64,000 bases of DNA, taken from contig NC_087070.1 in assembly GCF_963678635.1 (NCBI RefSeq), forward strand, positions 42,578,988-42,642,987, given 5' to 3'. The notes beneath the pieces are model-generated. The model saw only the letters and a list, made by a program, of their open reading frames with translations, was not told the DNA's origin and did not search any database. Positions 11,757-22,270 of this stretch are shown here, in pieces; within the stretch, counting starts at the first letter, position 1; each line of letters begins with the position of its first letter. Source of the DNA: Symsagittifera roscoffensis (taxonomy: Eukaryota; Xenacoelomorpha; Acoela; Convolutidae). Both the position numbers and the translations under genes were made by a program.

Positions 11757-12500
11757 CTATTGGTAAATTAATAAATGATTCACGAGACCATTCAGGGTCC
11801 CAAAAATAATCTTTTGTTCTGCTAGTACGGTTTCGTCATCTGTATTTTGTGGTCTAAAATTTACTCTTGCTTGTGCAATAAGATCAATATTATGACTAAA
11901 ATAATCGATTATGAACCATGCTAAAATTTTTTGTAATTCGTGTTTAACATGTTGTGTTATGTAATAACTTGTTAGATCTTCTCGGATTGCATTTAAAAAA
12001 TTTGAAAATATGTGTATTTCTTGTCGTACAGTTGTATGTCGAGATGTTTGAGTTGGTGAAACGCTTTGAGGCTCCTTCAATTCTAATATAGATATATAGC
12101 TATAGATAAGTGAGAATGCATCATTTGTGAATATTGAGTTTGCTCTTTGTGAGGTTTGATGTTGTTTGCTTTTGCTGTTTTGTGTAAAAACTTTTGAAAA
12201 TTCAATATCTACATTATCAATTTGAATGAAATATCTGTCATGAAATGCGTTTGGTGATATGATTTCTATTCTGTAGATTCCATATTGAGATGTGAGACTA
12301 CATTTACCTTTGAGATAGTGGTCAAAAAGTTGTCTTTTGATTTTTACATCAGGAAATTCTCTTGTGCACGGACTTTCTCCTTTTTCGAATAAAACTGCGA
12401 TTAAATTTCGGCAAAATTGTACCTTTCCTCGAGCGTCACTTAGTGGATGTATTAAAAATGGAAGTACTGAATCTTCTAGGTTATCTTCATTTCGAATCAT
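11757..12500 (-). pseudogene. ORF2: probable Gag N-terminal domain, unit 1
   Basis: A 247-codon frame starting at ATG 12500, overlapping the end of ORF1 by 14 bases. The first about 220 residues look like a folded protein (for example FCRNLIAVLFEKGE and YGIYRIEIISPNAFHDR). The last about 20 residues are probably off frame: the neighbouring frame stays open past the end (KDYFWDPEWS region, about 11810) into the next gag segment. Position upstream of capsid suggests a matrix-like or spacer domain of a long Gag. No family recognised. The duplicate at 14829-15365 is shortened by an extra A in a homopolymer. Confidence 0.55.
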
Positions 12501-12942
12501 TTTTGTGTTGTATGAATGTTAGCGTGTAATTTTCAATGTGTCTTATTGGTTGATTCCAAATGTACAATTGTATTGGTTTGTTTGTGTAAAAACGTTTTAT
12601 TCTTCTTTTCCCTTTTATTGATGCTGGTGACGTAGTTTCTGAGTCAGTGAAATATATTTGATCGTCAGTTTGATGGTTTTTATTTATTGAGTCTTTTAAA
12701 ATGTGAAGTTCTTGTATTGCAGTTGTTTCTGATTCTGAGACTGCGTTTCTTCGTTTTGAAAACCTTTTCCTAATAATTTGTTTTTGTTTGTTAATAAATT
12801 TCTTTCTTAGTGTTTGTTTTTTTGTTCTTATGTATCCTATTGATTGTCTGTGTGGTGTGATTACGAGGTCGTATCTTTCGTCGTTAATTAAACAGTTGTG
12901 TATTATAATTGTTTGTTTGTTTCCTAAATTGTCTCTTGACAT
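12487..12942 (-). CDS. ORF1: 151-aa basic protein, unit 1
   Basis: First ORF of the retroelement. It starts at ATG 12942 about 430 bases inside the duplicated block and ends overlapping ORF2 by 14 bases. A strongly basic segment spans about residues 40-68 (RTKKQTLRKK, IIRKRFSKRR), like a nuclear-localisation or RNA-binding patch; a second basic stretch (KGKRRIKR) lies near residue 113. No transmembrane segment or known motif. Both duplicates (this and 15352-15807) are intact at 151 codons with only a few substitutions. An ORF ahead of gag is unusual for Gypsy-type elements; a regulatory or RNA-binding role is only a guess. Confidence 0.6.
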   Translation of the reverse strand: MSRDNLGNKQTIIIHNCLINDERYDLVITPHRQSIGYIRTKKQTLRKKFINKQKQIIRKRFSKRRNAVSESETTAIQELHILKDSINKNHQTDDQIYFTDSETTSPASIKGKRRIKRFYTNKPIQLYIWNQPIRHIENYTLTFIQHKNDSK

Positions 12943-13374
12943 AAGGTCTGGGATGATGGATGCAAAAGTTGGATTACTGATTCTAATGTCTTAAACTGTT
13001 AGTTCTTACAATTTGTTTGGGGTTAGTTTAACATGGGTTGTATTTATTGGGTTGGAGAGAAAAGCGTATATCAATTTGTGAGATATCAACACTTTCTCCT
13101 GAATATTTCTAAGTTAAGATAGACTTCCCTAATCTTAATTAGGGGTTGTGATTTGTGATCAAAGGTTGGAGAATAGTAAATCGATCCACAAGGTTCAAGT
13201 ATAATTAGAACGCAAGTAGTTCGTTAGATACTATTTTATGACTTAATAAGTTTAAGTGTTTTAGCCTGGGTCATCTAAGAGGAGGGGTATCAAGTGAAGG
13301 ATGAGTAACCGAAGTTCTTCACTGTTTATCCTAATTAAAATGGTTAGCTATTTAAAAAATTTCTGTTGATTTTA
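12943..13374 (-). other. leader segment upstream of ORF1, unit 1
   Basis: Non-coding sequence repeated at about 15808-16235. It includes a short hairpin, AGTGAAG paired with CTTCACT at about 13292-13323, kept in both units. It probably derives from the 5' untranslated leader of the element. Confidence 0.5.
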
Positions 13375-13377
13375 GGT

Positions 13378-14480
13378 TTGGATTAAAGCTGTGCGTCTAT
13401 GTATCCAATTTTGATGAAGTGGCGTGTTTACTGGTTCAGGTCCTAAATTTAAAATTAAATTTGTTGTGACTGCTTTTAGGTTATCTTCTACAGAGTATTC
13501 AGGTTCTGTGCCTGTAAATACTGTTAGTGGCTTATTCGACGATATTGATGATCCACCCATTAGGTATGGATCCATAGTCATTTAAAGTGATTCTGCGGCA
13601 TGTGGCATTTGAGAAAAATTTGTAGGTTGACTTTTTGTTTTTTTTATGTTGTTGTAAATAAAATGGCAGTGGAATTTCGTTATGCATTTGAATTTGAGTT
13701 GATTGGTATGATTGTATATTAACTGGATTTTGTTGTTGAAAATTTTTGTTGTAAGATGTTGGATTATTTCTAGTTTGTCGTATTTGATCGTTTCGTCTGT
13801 ATGGTTCGAAAATATCTGGTTGGTCGATACTGTAAGAACGAGGTCTTTGCCTTGAATAAAATGGTTGATGATTTTAATTATAGTTTTCTTCATCATCTGA
13901 TGGAAAATAATTTGTTGTATAAAAAAGAGGGTGAGAAATCAGGTTGGTTTGAAGGGTGAGAATTCAGGTTGTGAGAATTCTATTTGTATTATTTTTATTT
14001 TTTTGAAAAAAAGGGTAATTTTCACTTTGTTCTTCTGATGATCGTAGTTGATCATTGAAATTTACTGATTTTGAAGTCGTTTGTGGTATTTTTGACTTTG
14101 TGAATATGAGTTATTCTGAGTATTCATATTAGAAGGTTTTGTTGTTTTTGGTCTGTTTACAAAGTTGTAATTATGTTTTGCAAAATTATTTTTATGTGAT
14201 GTTTGTATGATGTTTTTTTTACTGGTCGAAACGTTGGGTAATCCATTTGTGAGTGTTTTTGTGCAACTGAGGGTTTTACTGTGGATTGTAAAATTGTTTG
14301 TTGTTGCGTTGGGTTTTTTAAATTTGGAATTATAAGTTTGGGTTGAATAGGTGAAATGCTTCGTTGTGCTTCTGTCGTTGTTATTGTTTCAATTATTTCT
14401 TCGCTTATAAATTGTGATGGATTTTGTATATCTAGTTGTGTAAGATTTCTTGTTCTATTTCAGTTGTCTTGATTCATAAA
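13378..14480 (-). pseudogene. truncated gag, unit 2
   Basis: Frame 13372-13581 repeats the capsid segment of unit 1 but ends at the duplication junction. Upstream, the frame equivalent to 11197-11613 begins at about 14480 and has a TGA at codon 6 where unit 1 has TTA. It shares with unit 1 the TAA just before the capsid ATG. Confidence 0.75.
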
Positions 14481-14828
14481 GGTAGAGTTTAAACTATTAA
14501 TTCCTGTTCTTTCAGGGAAAAATGAATTATAGTTTAAAGGTGTTGCGTCAATCGTAAGTGCGTATACTCTAACATAATCTTTGTGAATAGAGGTTGTGCT
14601 AATTGTTTGACTTGATATACCTATTGGTAATTTAATAAATGATTCACGAGACCATTCAGGGTCCCAAAAAAAATCTTTTGTTCTGCTAGTACGGTTTCGT
14701 CATCTGTATTTTGTGGTCTAAAATTTACTCTTGCTTGTGCAATAAGATCAATATTATGACTAAAATAATCGATTATGAACCATGCTAAGATTTTTTGTAA
14801 TTCGTGTTTAACATGTTGTGTTATGTAA

Positions 14829-15365
14829 TTACTTGTTAGATCTTCTCGGATTGCATTTAAAAAAATTTGAAAATATGTGTATTTCTTGTCGTACAGTTGT
14901 ATGTCGAGATGTTTGAGTTGGTGAAACGCTTTGAGGCTCCTTCAATTCTAATATAGATATATAGCTATAGATAAGTGAGATTGCATCATTTGTGAATATT
15001 GAGTTTGCTCTTTGTGAGTTTTGATGTTGTTTGCTTTTGCTGTTTTGTGTAAAAACTTTTGAAAATTCAATATCTACATTATCAATTTGAATGAGATATC
15101 TGTCATGAAATGCGTTTGGTGATATGATTTCTATTCTGTAGATTCCATATTGAGATGTGAGACTACATATACTTTTGAGATAGTTGTCAAAAAGTTGTCT
15201 TTTGATTTTTACATCAGGAAATTCTCTTGTGCACGGACTTTCTCCTTTTTCGAACAAAACTGCGATTAAATTTCGGCAAAATTGTACCTTTCCTCGAGCG
15301 TCAGTTAGTGGATGTATTAAAAATAGAAGTACTGAATCTTCTAGGTTATCTTCATTTCGAATCAT
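14829..15365 (-). pseudogene. ORF2, unit 2, frameshifted
   Basis: The first about 168 codons match ORF2 of unit 1 with few substitutions, then an extra A in the run near 14870 (seven against six) shifts the frame and it stops at 14829. It overlaps the end of ORF1 (15352-15807) by 14 bases. See the entry at 11757-12500 for the interpretation. Confidence 0.65.
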
Positions 15366-15807
15366 TTTTGTGTTGTATGAATGTTAGCGTGTAATTTTCA
15401 ATGCGTCTTATTGGTTGATTCCAAATGTACAATTGTATTGGTTTGTTTGTGTAAAAACGTTTTATTCTTCTTTTCCCTTTTATTGATGCCGGTGACGTAG
15501 TTTCTGAGTCAGTGAAATATATTTGATTGTCAGTTTGATGGTTTTTATTTATTGAGTCTTTTAAAATGTGAAGTTCTTGTATTGCGGTTGTTTCTGATTC
15601 TGAGACTGCTTTTCTTCGTTTTGAAAACCTTTTCCTAATAATTTGTTTTTGTTTGTTAATAAATTTCTTTCTTAGTGTTTGTTTTTTTGTTCTTATGTAT
15701 CCTATTGATTGTCTGTGTGGTGTGATTACGAGGTCGTATCTTTCGTCGTTAATTAAACAGTTGTGTATTATAATTGTTTGTTTGTTTCCTAAATTGTCTC
15801 TTGACAT
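15352..15807 (-). CDS. ORF1: 151-aa basic protein, unit 2
   Basis: Intact duplicate of the ORF at 12487-12942, differing at only a few residues. It is the copy nearer the 5' LTR, so it is the one a transcript from that LTR would reach first. Lys/Arg-rich segment around residues 40-68, no signal peptide, no membrane segment, no recognised domain. Function unknown. Confidence 0.6.
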   Translation of the reverse strand: MSRDNLGNKQTIIIHNCLINDERYDLVITPHRQSIGYIRTKKQTLRKKFINKQKQIIRKRFSKRRKAVSESETTAIQELHILKDSINKNHQTDNQIYFTDSETTSPASIKGKRRIKRFYTNKPIQLYIWNQPIRRIENYTLTFIQHKNDSK

Positions 15808-16235
15808 AAGGTTTGGGATGATGGATGCAAAATTTGGATTAGTGATTCTAATGTCTTAAACTGTTAGTGCTTACATTTTTTTTGTGGTTAGTTTAACATG
15901 GGTTGTATTTATTGGGTTGGAGAGAAAAGCGTATATCAATTTGTGAGATATCAACACTTTCTCCTGAATAATTCTAAGTTAAGATAGACTTCCCTAATCT
16001 TAATTAGGGGTTGTGATTTGTGATCAAAGGTTGGAGAATAGTAAATCGATCCACAAGGTTCAAGTATAATTAGAACGCAAGTAGTTCGTTAGATACTATT
16101 TTATGACTTACTAAGCTTAAGTGTTTTAGCCTGGGTCATCTAAGAGGAGATATCAAGTGAAGGATGAGTAACCGAAGTTCTTCACTGTTTATCCTAATTA
16201 AAATGGTTAGCTATTTAAAAAATTTCTGTTAATTC

Positions 16236-17099
16236 TGGGTCATTGATAAGGGTTGGGTAGTGAATTGATGTTTGAGGTCGTTAGACACTAAATAAAATGG
16301 GAGGGGGGGAACAAAATTGTTCAATTTGATCCAAGGATAGGCCTTGATGATCAAAATTTTAGATATAATTTATTTTAATTAAAAGATCCAAGGGAAGCCT
16401 TGATGATCTGTTATTTAAAATGAGATTACTGAAGTAAAAAAAAGGATAAGCCTTGATAGTTTATCAATAAATGGTTATGTCAAAAAGGTTAAGTTTTAGT
16501 TTTGATGATTATTAGTTTTGAGATTTGCTGTTATGTTTTAGGTGATGAAGCTGGGATGAGGAGATGATTTATATATACTAACGATGTTTGATTTATACTA
16601 ATTAATTTTTGTATTTTTATATTCAAAAAATATTTTTCCAAGATGTTTTTCAATTTACAGCTGATTCAAGTAAAACGACAAGTGTTGTTTTTATCAGTCG
16701 TTATTGTATAATTATTAGATTTAGCGCAAGAAAGTTTATTGAAGATGATTCTTCAAAATTTTATTTCAGTAAATGAAAATTTAAATTTACTGCTGGTAGT
16801 ATTCTAAATACAAAAGTTTGATCTCGTTTTTGTCGCACAATCATGAAATCGATTGGTCGATTTCTTCCTAGTCCTAAGTCGTCTTTTGTTCGATGTCTTC
16901 TTCCAATACCGGGTAGTTCTCTTATTGTTCGGAATGTTGGATCTGATCTATTGAGGCGTAGAGACATATCTACTAAGTTCTTATCATATAACATTTTTGA
17001 AATGTTGTATTTGTCTAATTCTAATCTAATTTTTGTCTAATTCTAGGTTAGTTAAGGTCTGTTCGAGACTTTTGGTCGCATCAGATGATTATATCCTTT
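16236..17099 (-). other. 5' leader of retroelement copy A with three short repeats
   Basis: Sequence between the duplicated block and the 5' LTR. Three imperfect copies of a motif reading AAGG(A/G)A(T/A)AG-CCTTGAT lie at about 16331, 16388 and 16441, spaced 54-57 bases. A canonical TGG primer-binding site next to the LTR end (17099) was not found. A 77-codon frame lies at 16761-16994. Confidence 0.5.
16761..16994 (-). CDS. 77-aa hypothetical leader ORF
   Basis: Frame of 77 codons about 100 bases inside the 5' LTR, in element orientation. It is Arg-rich (IGRRHRTKDDLGLGRNRP) with a hydrophobic end. It has no second copy in the window for comparison and no recognisable domain. It could be a small leader peptide or chance. 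Confidence 0.25.
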   Translation of the reverse strand: MLYDKNLVDMSLRLNRSDPTFRTIRELPGIGRRHRTKDDLGLGRNRPIDFMIVRQKRDQTFVFRILPAVNLNFHLLK

Positions 17100-17462
17100 T
17101 GGTTATACTCATAGAGTAATTTCAGATAAGGTACGCCGTCTGCTCGTCACGCTATCTTATTTTCGGCCGGATAGATTCGTGCAACTTCTTAGTCTAATAC
17201 CAATCTTAATCTTACTCTTATATCTCCTAGTCTCAATAGATCTAGTGTACACCGGTTTACGCGAGTTAGTTCCAGAATGAGAATAACTGTATTCTAAGCT
17301 TAATTCAAATTGTTCTGGTGTTGAAACTACAAGTAGTTTCAACACTTATAAATAAGTGGGTTGTTAGTTTGATGGAGTATGATTGGTTAGTATTTGATAT
17401 TTCATAGAGATAAAATATCATAATAATAACCAATGATAAAAACTAGTTTAGATCCTGTTCCA
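17100..17462 (-). mobile_element. 5' LTR of retroelement copy A
   Basis: About 363 bases homologous to 47934-48327. Homology starts at TGGTTA and ends at TGTTCCA on the plus strand, so on the element strand it begins TGGAAC and ends TAACCA, giving the usual TG...CA ends. It contains a 12-bp stem hairpin (17318-17345) and next to it a CACTTAT-AA-ATAAGTG inverted repeat that includes a TATA-like sequence. It lacks about 30 bases present in the copy B LTR. No flanking target duplication can be tested because the other end of copy A is lost. Confidence 0.82.
17318..17345. promoter_or_regulatory. LTR hairpin, copy A
   Basis: Perfect 12-bp inverted repeat with a CAAG loop (GTGTTGAAACTA, loop, TAGTTTCAACAC). 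The equivalent in the other LTR differs at two stem pairs, each changed on both sides. Confidence 0.8.
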
Positions 17463-17582
17463 TTAAGTCATGCAAATTTCCAATTTTCTTATTTTCAATT
17501 TGGTATTGGAATTTTTATTTTTCTAATCACCTTGCGAGAACAAAATTTATCTTTTCTCGAATTGTTTTGTCTTCTCTCGGGT

Positions 17583-18772
17583 CTTTTATTGAATCGTTTT
17601 TTGCAAATTTAGCCATTTTGTGATAATTAAATTGAGCAAATTTTCTATTTTCGATAAAGCGTATTGCCGGCGACGAAATAAAACGGCACAACAATTAAAG
17701 CCTTGATTTAAAGCTTAAAATGTTTTCAGCAAAAACAGTTTTGTATTGACAATCTTAAAGGTTTTTCTCTCCAAAAGCTACACCAGACACTTTACAGAGC
17801 AGTCGCGCTGATACGAGCAGTCGTTTTATCTAAAGTTTTGATTGATAGATATGCGTTATTGATATACAAGGAGCACATCAGCCTGCGCATCGGTTTCTAG
17901 TTCAAGAAAAATGAATGAAATAATAATTATTACTCATTCTAAAATATTTTATAAAATTGTTTTTGTTTTTTGAGTCCAGGAAAATTGCATACAATTTTGC
18001 TTAAATGTTTTTCAAAAAATTTTCACCACAAACTGGCGTGTCGCTCCTCCTGTCACAACCACTCAGCTCGGCGGTTTTATCGTGGAGCTTTGAATTCAAC
18101 AGTATTTCAAAACTTGAAAACATTTGTGAACAAGAGCTGAACACCTAATAGCTTGCCTTGAGTTATCTGAGTTTCCGGGAAAAACCCGAGCTAGAGTTTT
18201 GCTCCTTGCTACTCCTCGGATAAGGGTCTATGCAAATGAGGAAACGAAAAGCTTTATTGAACGGTTGGATTAATTCTAGTTGACAGATAGGTTTTGCATT
18301 ATTACAATTTCTTTAAGAAACCATCTAATTTAGGAGCTGAAATACTGAATCAATCGCCCCGTACAATTAATGCTGAAAGCAACGCTTTGTATCAAAGTAT
18401 AGCAATGTTCATTACTTTCCAGCGTTAATTTTCTGTCGTTTAGTCGTCCCAATTTTTTTTTGCATATGTTGACTTCCCATTTAATTGTACTTTCCAGCCT
18501 ACCAAGAAAGTCGTGAAATGTTTTTGCTTGAGTAAATTTTTCTCGAGTAAAGAAAACAATAGTCGCTGAAAAAAGCGAAAAACAACCGATTTTTTTAAAA
18601 ACAAAAATGAACGTGAAATATTTTTGCTTGAGTTAATTTTTCTCGAGTAAAGAAAACAATAGTCGCTGAAAAAAGCGAAAAACAATCGATTTTTTTAAAA
18701 ACAAAAATGAACGAATCGTTTGAACGAATGTCTTTTATCGAATCGTTCATTTTACAAAAATGAACGAATGTC
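17583..18772. repeat. 1.19-kb non-coding tandem repeat, unit 1
   Basis: Starts near GAATCGTTTTTTGC and is followed by a near copy about 1189 bases downstream. No ORF of note. It contains TGATACGAGCAGTCG, the terminal motif of the foldback family, at about 17810. The end has its own internal duplication of about 100 bases (18512-18710) including TTTCTCGAGTAAAGAAAAC, then a short repeat of GAACGAATGTCTTTTATCG. Origin unknown, probably a transposable-element fragment. Confidence 0.85.
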
Positions 18773-19803
18773 TTTTATCGAATCGTTTTTTGCTAATTTA
18801 GCCATTTTGTGATAATTAGATTGAGCAAATTTTCTATTTTCGATAAAGCGTATTGCCGGCGACGAAATAAAACGGCACAACAATTAAAGCCTTGATTTAA
18901 AGCTTAAAATGTTTTCAGCAAAAACAGTTTTGTATTGACAATCTTAAAGGTTTTTCTCTCCAAAAGCTACACCAGACACTTTACAGAGCAGTCGCGCTGA
19001 TACGAGCAGTCGTTTTATCTAAAGTTTTGATTGATGGATATGCGTTATTGATATACAAGGAGCACATCAGCCTGCGCATCGGTTTCTAGTTTAAGAAAAA
19101 TGAGTGAAATAATAATTATTACTCATTCTAAAATATTTTATAAAATTGTTTTTGTTTTTTGAGTCCAGGAATATTGCATACAAATTTGCTTAAATGTTTT
19201 TCAAAAAATTTTCACCACAAACTGGCGTGTCGCTCCTCCTGTCACAACCACTCAGCTCGGCGCTTTTATCGTGGAGCTTTGAATTCAACAGTATTTCAAA
19301 ACTTGAAAACATTTGTGAACAAGAGCTGAACACCTAATAGCTTGCCTTGAGTTATCTGAGTTTCCGGGAAAAACCCGAGCTAGAGTTTTGCTCCTTGCTA
19401 CTCCTCGGATAAGGGTCTATGCAAATGAGAAAATGAAAAGCTTTATCAAACGGTTGGACTAATTCTAGTTGGCAGATATGTTTTTCATGATTAAAATTTC
19501 TTTAAGAAACCATCTAATTTAGGAGCTGAAATACTGAATCAATCGCCCCGTACAATTAATGCTAAAAGCAACGCTTTGTATCAAAGTTAGCAATGTTCAT
19601 TACTTTCCAGCGTTGATTTTCTGTCGTCTAGTCGTCCCAATTTTTTTTGCAAGTGTTGACTTCCCATTTAATTGTACTTTCCAGCCTACCAAGAAAGTCG
19701 TGAAATATTTGTGCTTGAGTTGATTTTTCTCGAGTAAAGAAAACAACAGTCGCTGAAAAAAGCGAAAAACAGAACCGATTTTTTAAAAAACAAAAATGAA
19801 CGA
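18773..19803. repeat. 1.19-kb non-coding tandem repeat, unit 2
   Basis: Near-identical to 17583-18612 with a few substitutions; it lacks the second copy of the internal 100-base duplication. No coding sequence seen. Confidence 0.85.
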
Positions 19804-20225
19804 CGTATAGTTGAAAGGCAGATGTTTTAATTCAAATTAAAACAAACATCTAAATTACTTAATCAATCGCTTTTTGCAATTTATGCCGAATCCAACATTA
19901 ATTTTCGGTCGTCTCATATTCTCAATTTCCAAAAATTTTGATGTCACGTGGAATTGTGTATCGTATGCTTGGAGAAAATGGCAATTTATTTGTGCTCGGG
20001 CAGAGGTTACCCATTTACAATCGCTGACAGTTTGTTTTGGGATTTGATAAAAAATAATAATGTCGTCAGCTCAAAAGCAATATAAAACCATATCAATCTG
20101 CAGCAATTTTTACGTTGGCATATTTTGGACAATCAGCGAGCCATACAAAACATCCTGAAATCAGCGAGCCATACAAAACTAAAACTGGTGTCAGAAAAAC
20201 CCAGTTAAACAATCTTTACAAATTG
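19804..20225. other. non-coding, with a short direct repeat
   Basis: No gene. A 20-base direct repeat (ATCAGCGAGCCATACAAAAC) sits at 20132-20151 and 20160-20179. Confidence 0.6.
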
Positions 20226-21324
20226 AAACAAGACTACTCGTATCAGGGCGAAGCCCTGAATGTTCCGACTGCCTTTTAAGGTTTTATGGAGCAGTAATAA
20301 CATTAAAAAATTAAATGTAAGAAGAAATAAAATGAAATTTTTTTTTTAAATTTGATTTTTTTTTGTGAAAATCATCCCCCCACACGCCATACAAAGTATA
20401 AAAGGATAGATTTCGCTCCGTGTAACAAACCATTTATGGCAAATAAGCTTCTTTCAACCAATTTGGAACGATTTTAAGACGGATTAATTCTCCGCTCACG
20501 CGTTAATAGTGCGAAATATATGTCGCGCGTTAATTGTCCCAAATTGGCCAAAATGGCAACTTTCAAACCCCCATAACTTTACAAAAAATGATCACAGGTG
20601 AAATATCTTTTCAAATTTGAGCTCAGGACAACAATACCTTTCGAATGATATAAAAAAATTCCGTCAAAAATGGCTAGTTAAAAAGTCGAAATTTGAGTGA
20701 AGAAAAAAAAAACCCACCCCGAGCACAAACATTCCTTTACTTTCGTATCGAAAGTCGGAACAATAAGTCGGTATGTTTAGTCTTTAAAATGCGTTTTTGT
20801 TCCGACTTTCGGTACGAAAGTAACGGAATATTTGTGCTCGGGGTGGGTTTTTTTTTCTTCAGACAAATTTCGACTTCTTAACTAGCCCTTTTCGACGAAA
20901 TTTTTTTATATCATTCGAAAAGTATTGTTGTCCTGAGCTCAAATTTGAAAAGATATTTCACCTGTGATCATTTTTCATAAAGTTATGGGGGTTTAAAGAT
21001 TACCATTTTGGCCAATTTGGGACAATTGACGCGCGATATATTTCGCGCTATTAACGCGTAAGCGGAGAGTTAATCCGTCTTAGAAATGGTTCCAAATTTG
21101 TTAAAAGAAGCTTATTTGCCATAATTGATTTGTTAATAAGAGCAAAATCTATTACTTTGTACTAAATATGGCATGTGTTGGGATGTTATTACAAAAAATC
21201 TCATTTTTTTTTCAATTTTAATTTTATTTGTTATATTTTAACTTTTCATGTTATTACTTCTCCAAAGACCTTAAAAGGCAGTCGGAACATTCAGGGCTTC
21301 GCCCTGATACGAGCAGTCTTGTTT
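20226..21324. mobile_element. complete 1.1-kb foldback (inverted-repeat) element
   Basis: The two halves are inverted copies around a centre near 20775. The outer ends read AAACAAGACT(A/G)CTCG followed by a short palindrome (CAGGGCGAAGCCCTG); the inner parts include GACTTTCG(A/G)TACGAAAG and the CACCCCGAGCACAAA motif. The unpaired centre is about 40-50 bases. There is no transposase frame, so it is non-autonomous. Half copies occur at 241-745 and 30329-30830, a decayed one at about 36400-36800. I found no clear target duplication. The 62-codon frame at 20693-20881 merely spans the hairpin and is not a gene. Confidence 0.88.
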
Positions 21325-22029
21325 TGCATAGCAGCAGTTTGATTTCGATAAAAAATATGTATTTTTTATAGCAAGCTCGTGACAATTACATAAAATTGTA
21401 TGAATTGATGATAAGTTCAACGCATCTCGGAAAAATAATCACTGATCGGAATAATAATCAATTCTTCAATATAATCTGATCGGAGAAAAACTGTCGACAA
21501 AAAGGATCTTATGTTGACAAAAATGTCAAAAAAACCGTCGAGAAAAACAGCCTGAAATGCTTCGCTTTTCAATCCAATTTGGAGCAAGTACAGCCAGTGA
21601 GCAAGAAGAAAAACTAATTAAGCTGTGAAAGATTAATTTGATAGCAAAAAAAACATATCTTTCAAGCCTCAAAAAGGGCATATCCGCCACCAAGAAATAG
21701 AAAAATTCAAAAAAGTTCTAATTTTATGCTAAAACACCCAAAAAAAACCTCAAAAACTGGAAAACTTAACCATGGCCGTGTACTTTATAAGCCTTTAGTC
21801 ATTGAGAATATTTCATACTTGTAGCTGCTCGTAAGCTGAATTTATCACTTATGTTGCTTTCAATAAGATTTGATATGAGAAGTTTGGCTAACTTTAGAAA
21901 AAATTAGCCGGATTAACACGATGCCTGGAGTATCACTCGAACAAAAATATGGAAGAAGAAATCCATGATGCTTGGAATTTAAATATGTTTCAGATTTATG
22001 AATAAAATTGTTATGTCTCAATTACAATT
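21325..22029. other. non-coding stretch
   Basis: Nothing recognised in about 0.7 kb. Confidence 0.4.
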
Positions 22030-22270
22030 ATGTTTCAACCGTTTCGATCAAAATTTCGAATGTTGGCACCGTCTAGACCAAAAGTCCGTATGTTTTGAGC
22101 GTTTCTACCAAATTTGGGTATATTCCGTCTTTCTAGACCAAAAATATACTCGACCGTGCTCAAACGAAGCATTATATGTTTCGATCACCTAGACCGAAAA
22201 AAGTGATCGATTTTGCTGGTCCCAAACGAGATATATCTCAACCGTCTCGACCGACTTTGGATATGATTCG
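22030..22270. repeat. degenerate short-period repeat
   Basis: Imperfect repeats built on CCGTCTAGACCAAAA and related forms (CGTTTCGATC, GTCTAGACC, TTTCTACC, CACCTAGACCG, GTCTCGACCG) recur every 30-40 bases with TATGTTT-like spacers. No coding potential noted. Confidence 0.45.

Larger units (their letters stand above)
10516..13377. repeat. 2.86-kb tandem duplication inside copy A, unit 1
   Basis: The sequence from GGATTAAAGCTGTGCG (about 10519) to ATTTCTGTTGAT (about 13370) is repeated almost unchanged at 13378-16235. The unit carries about 430 bases of leader, ORF1, the gag N-terminal frames and the first half of capsid. Both units carry the same TAA in gag before the capsid ATG (10720-10722 and 13582-13584), so the duplication is younger than that mutation. 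Confidence 0.92.
13378..16235. repeat. 2.86-kb tandem duplication inside copy A, unit 2
   Basis: Distal unit (5' side in element orientation) of the duplication described at 10516-13377. Its left end cuts the capsid frame at the Ile-Gln of ALIQ and joins leader sequence, so this unit cannot encode a full Gag. Its right end runs on into the true leader toward the LTR. Confidence 0.92.

Noticed and set aside
18440..18685. 81-codon Phe-rich minus-strand frame
   Set aside because: Built from the internal 100-base duplication of a non-coding repeat; internally repeated peptide, no gene.
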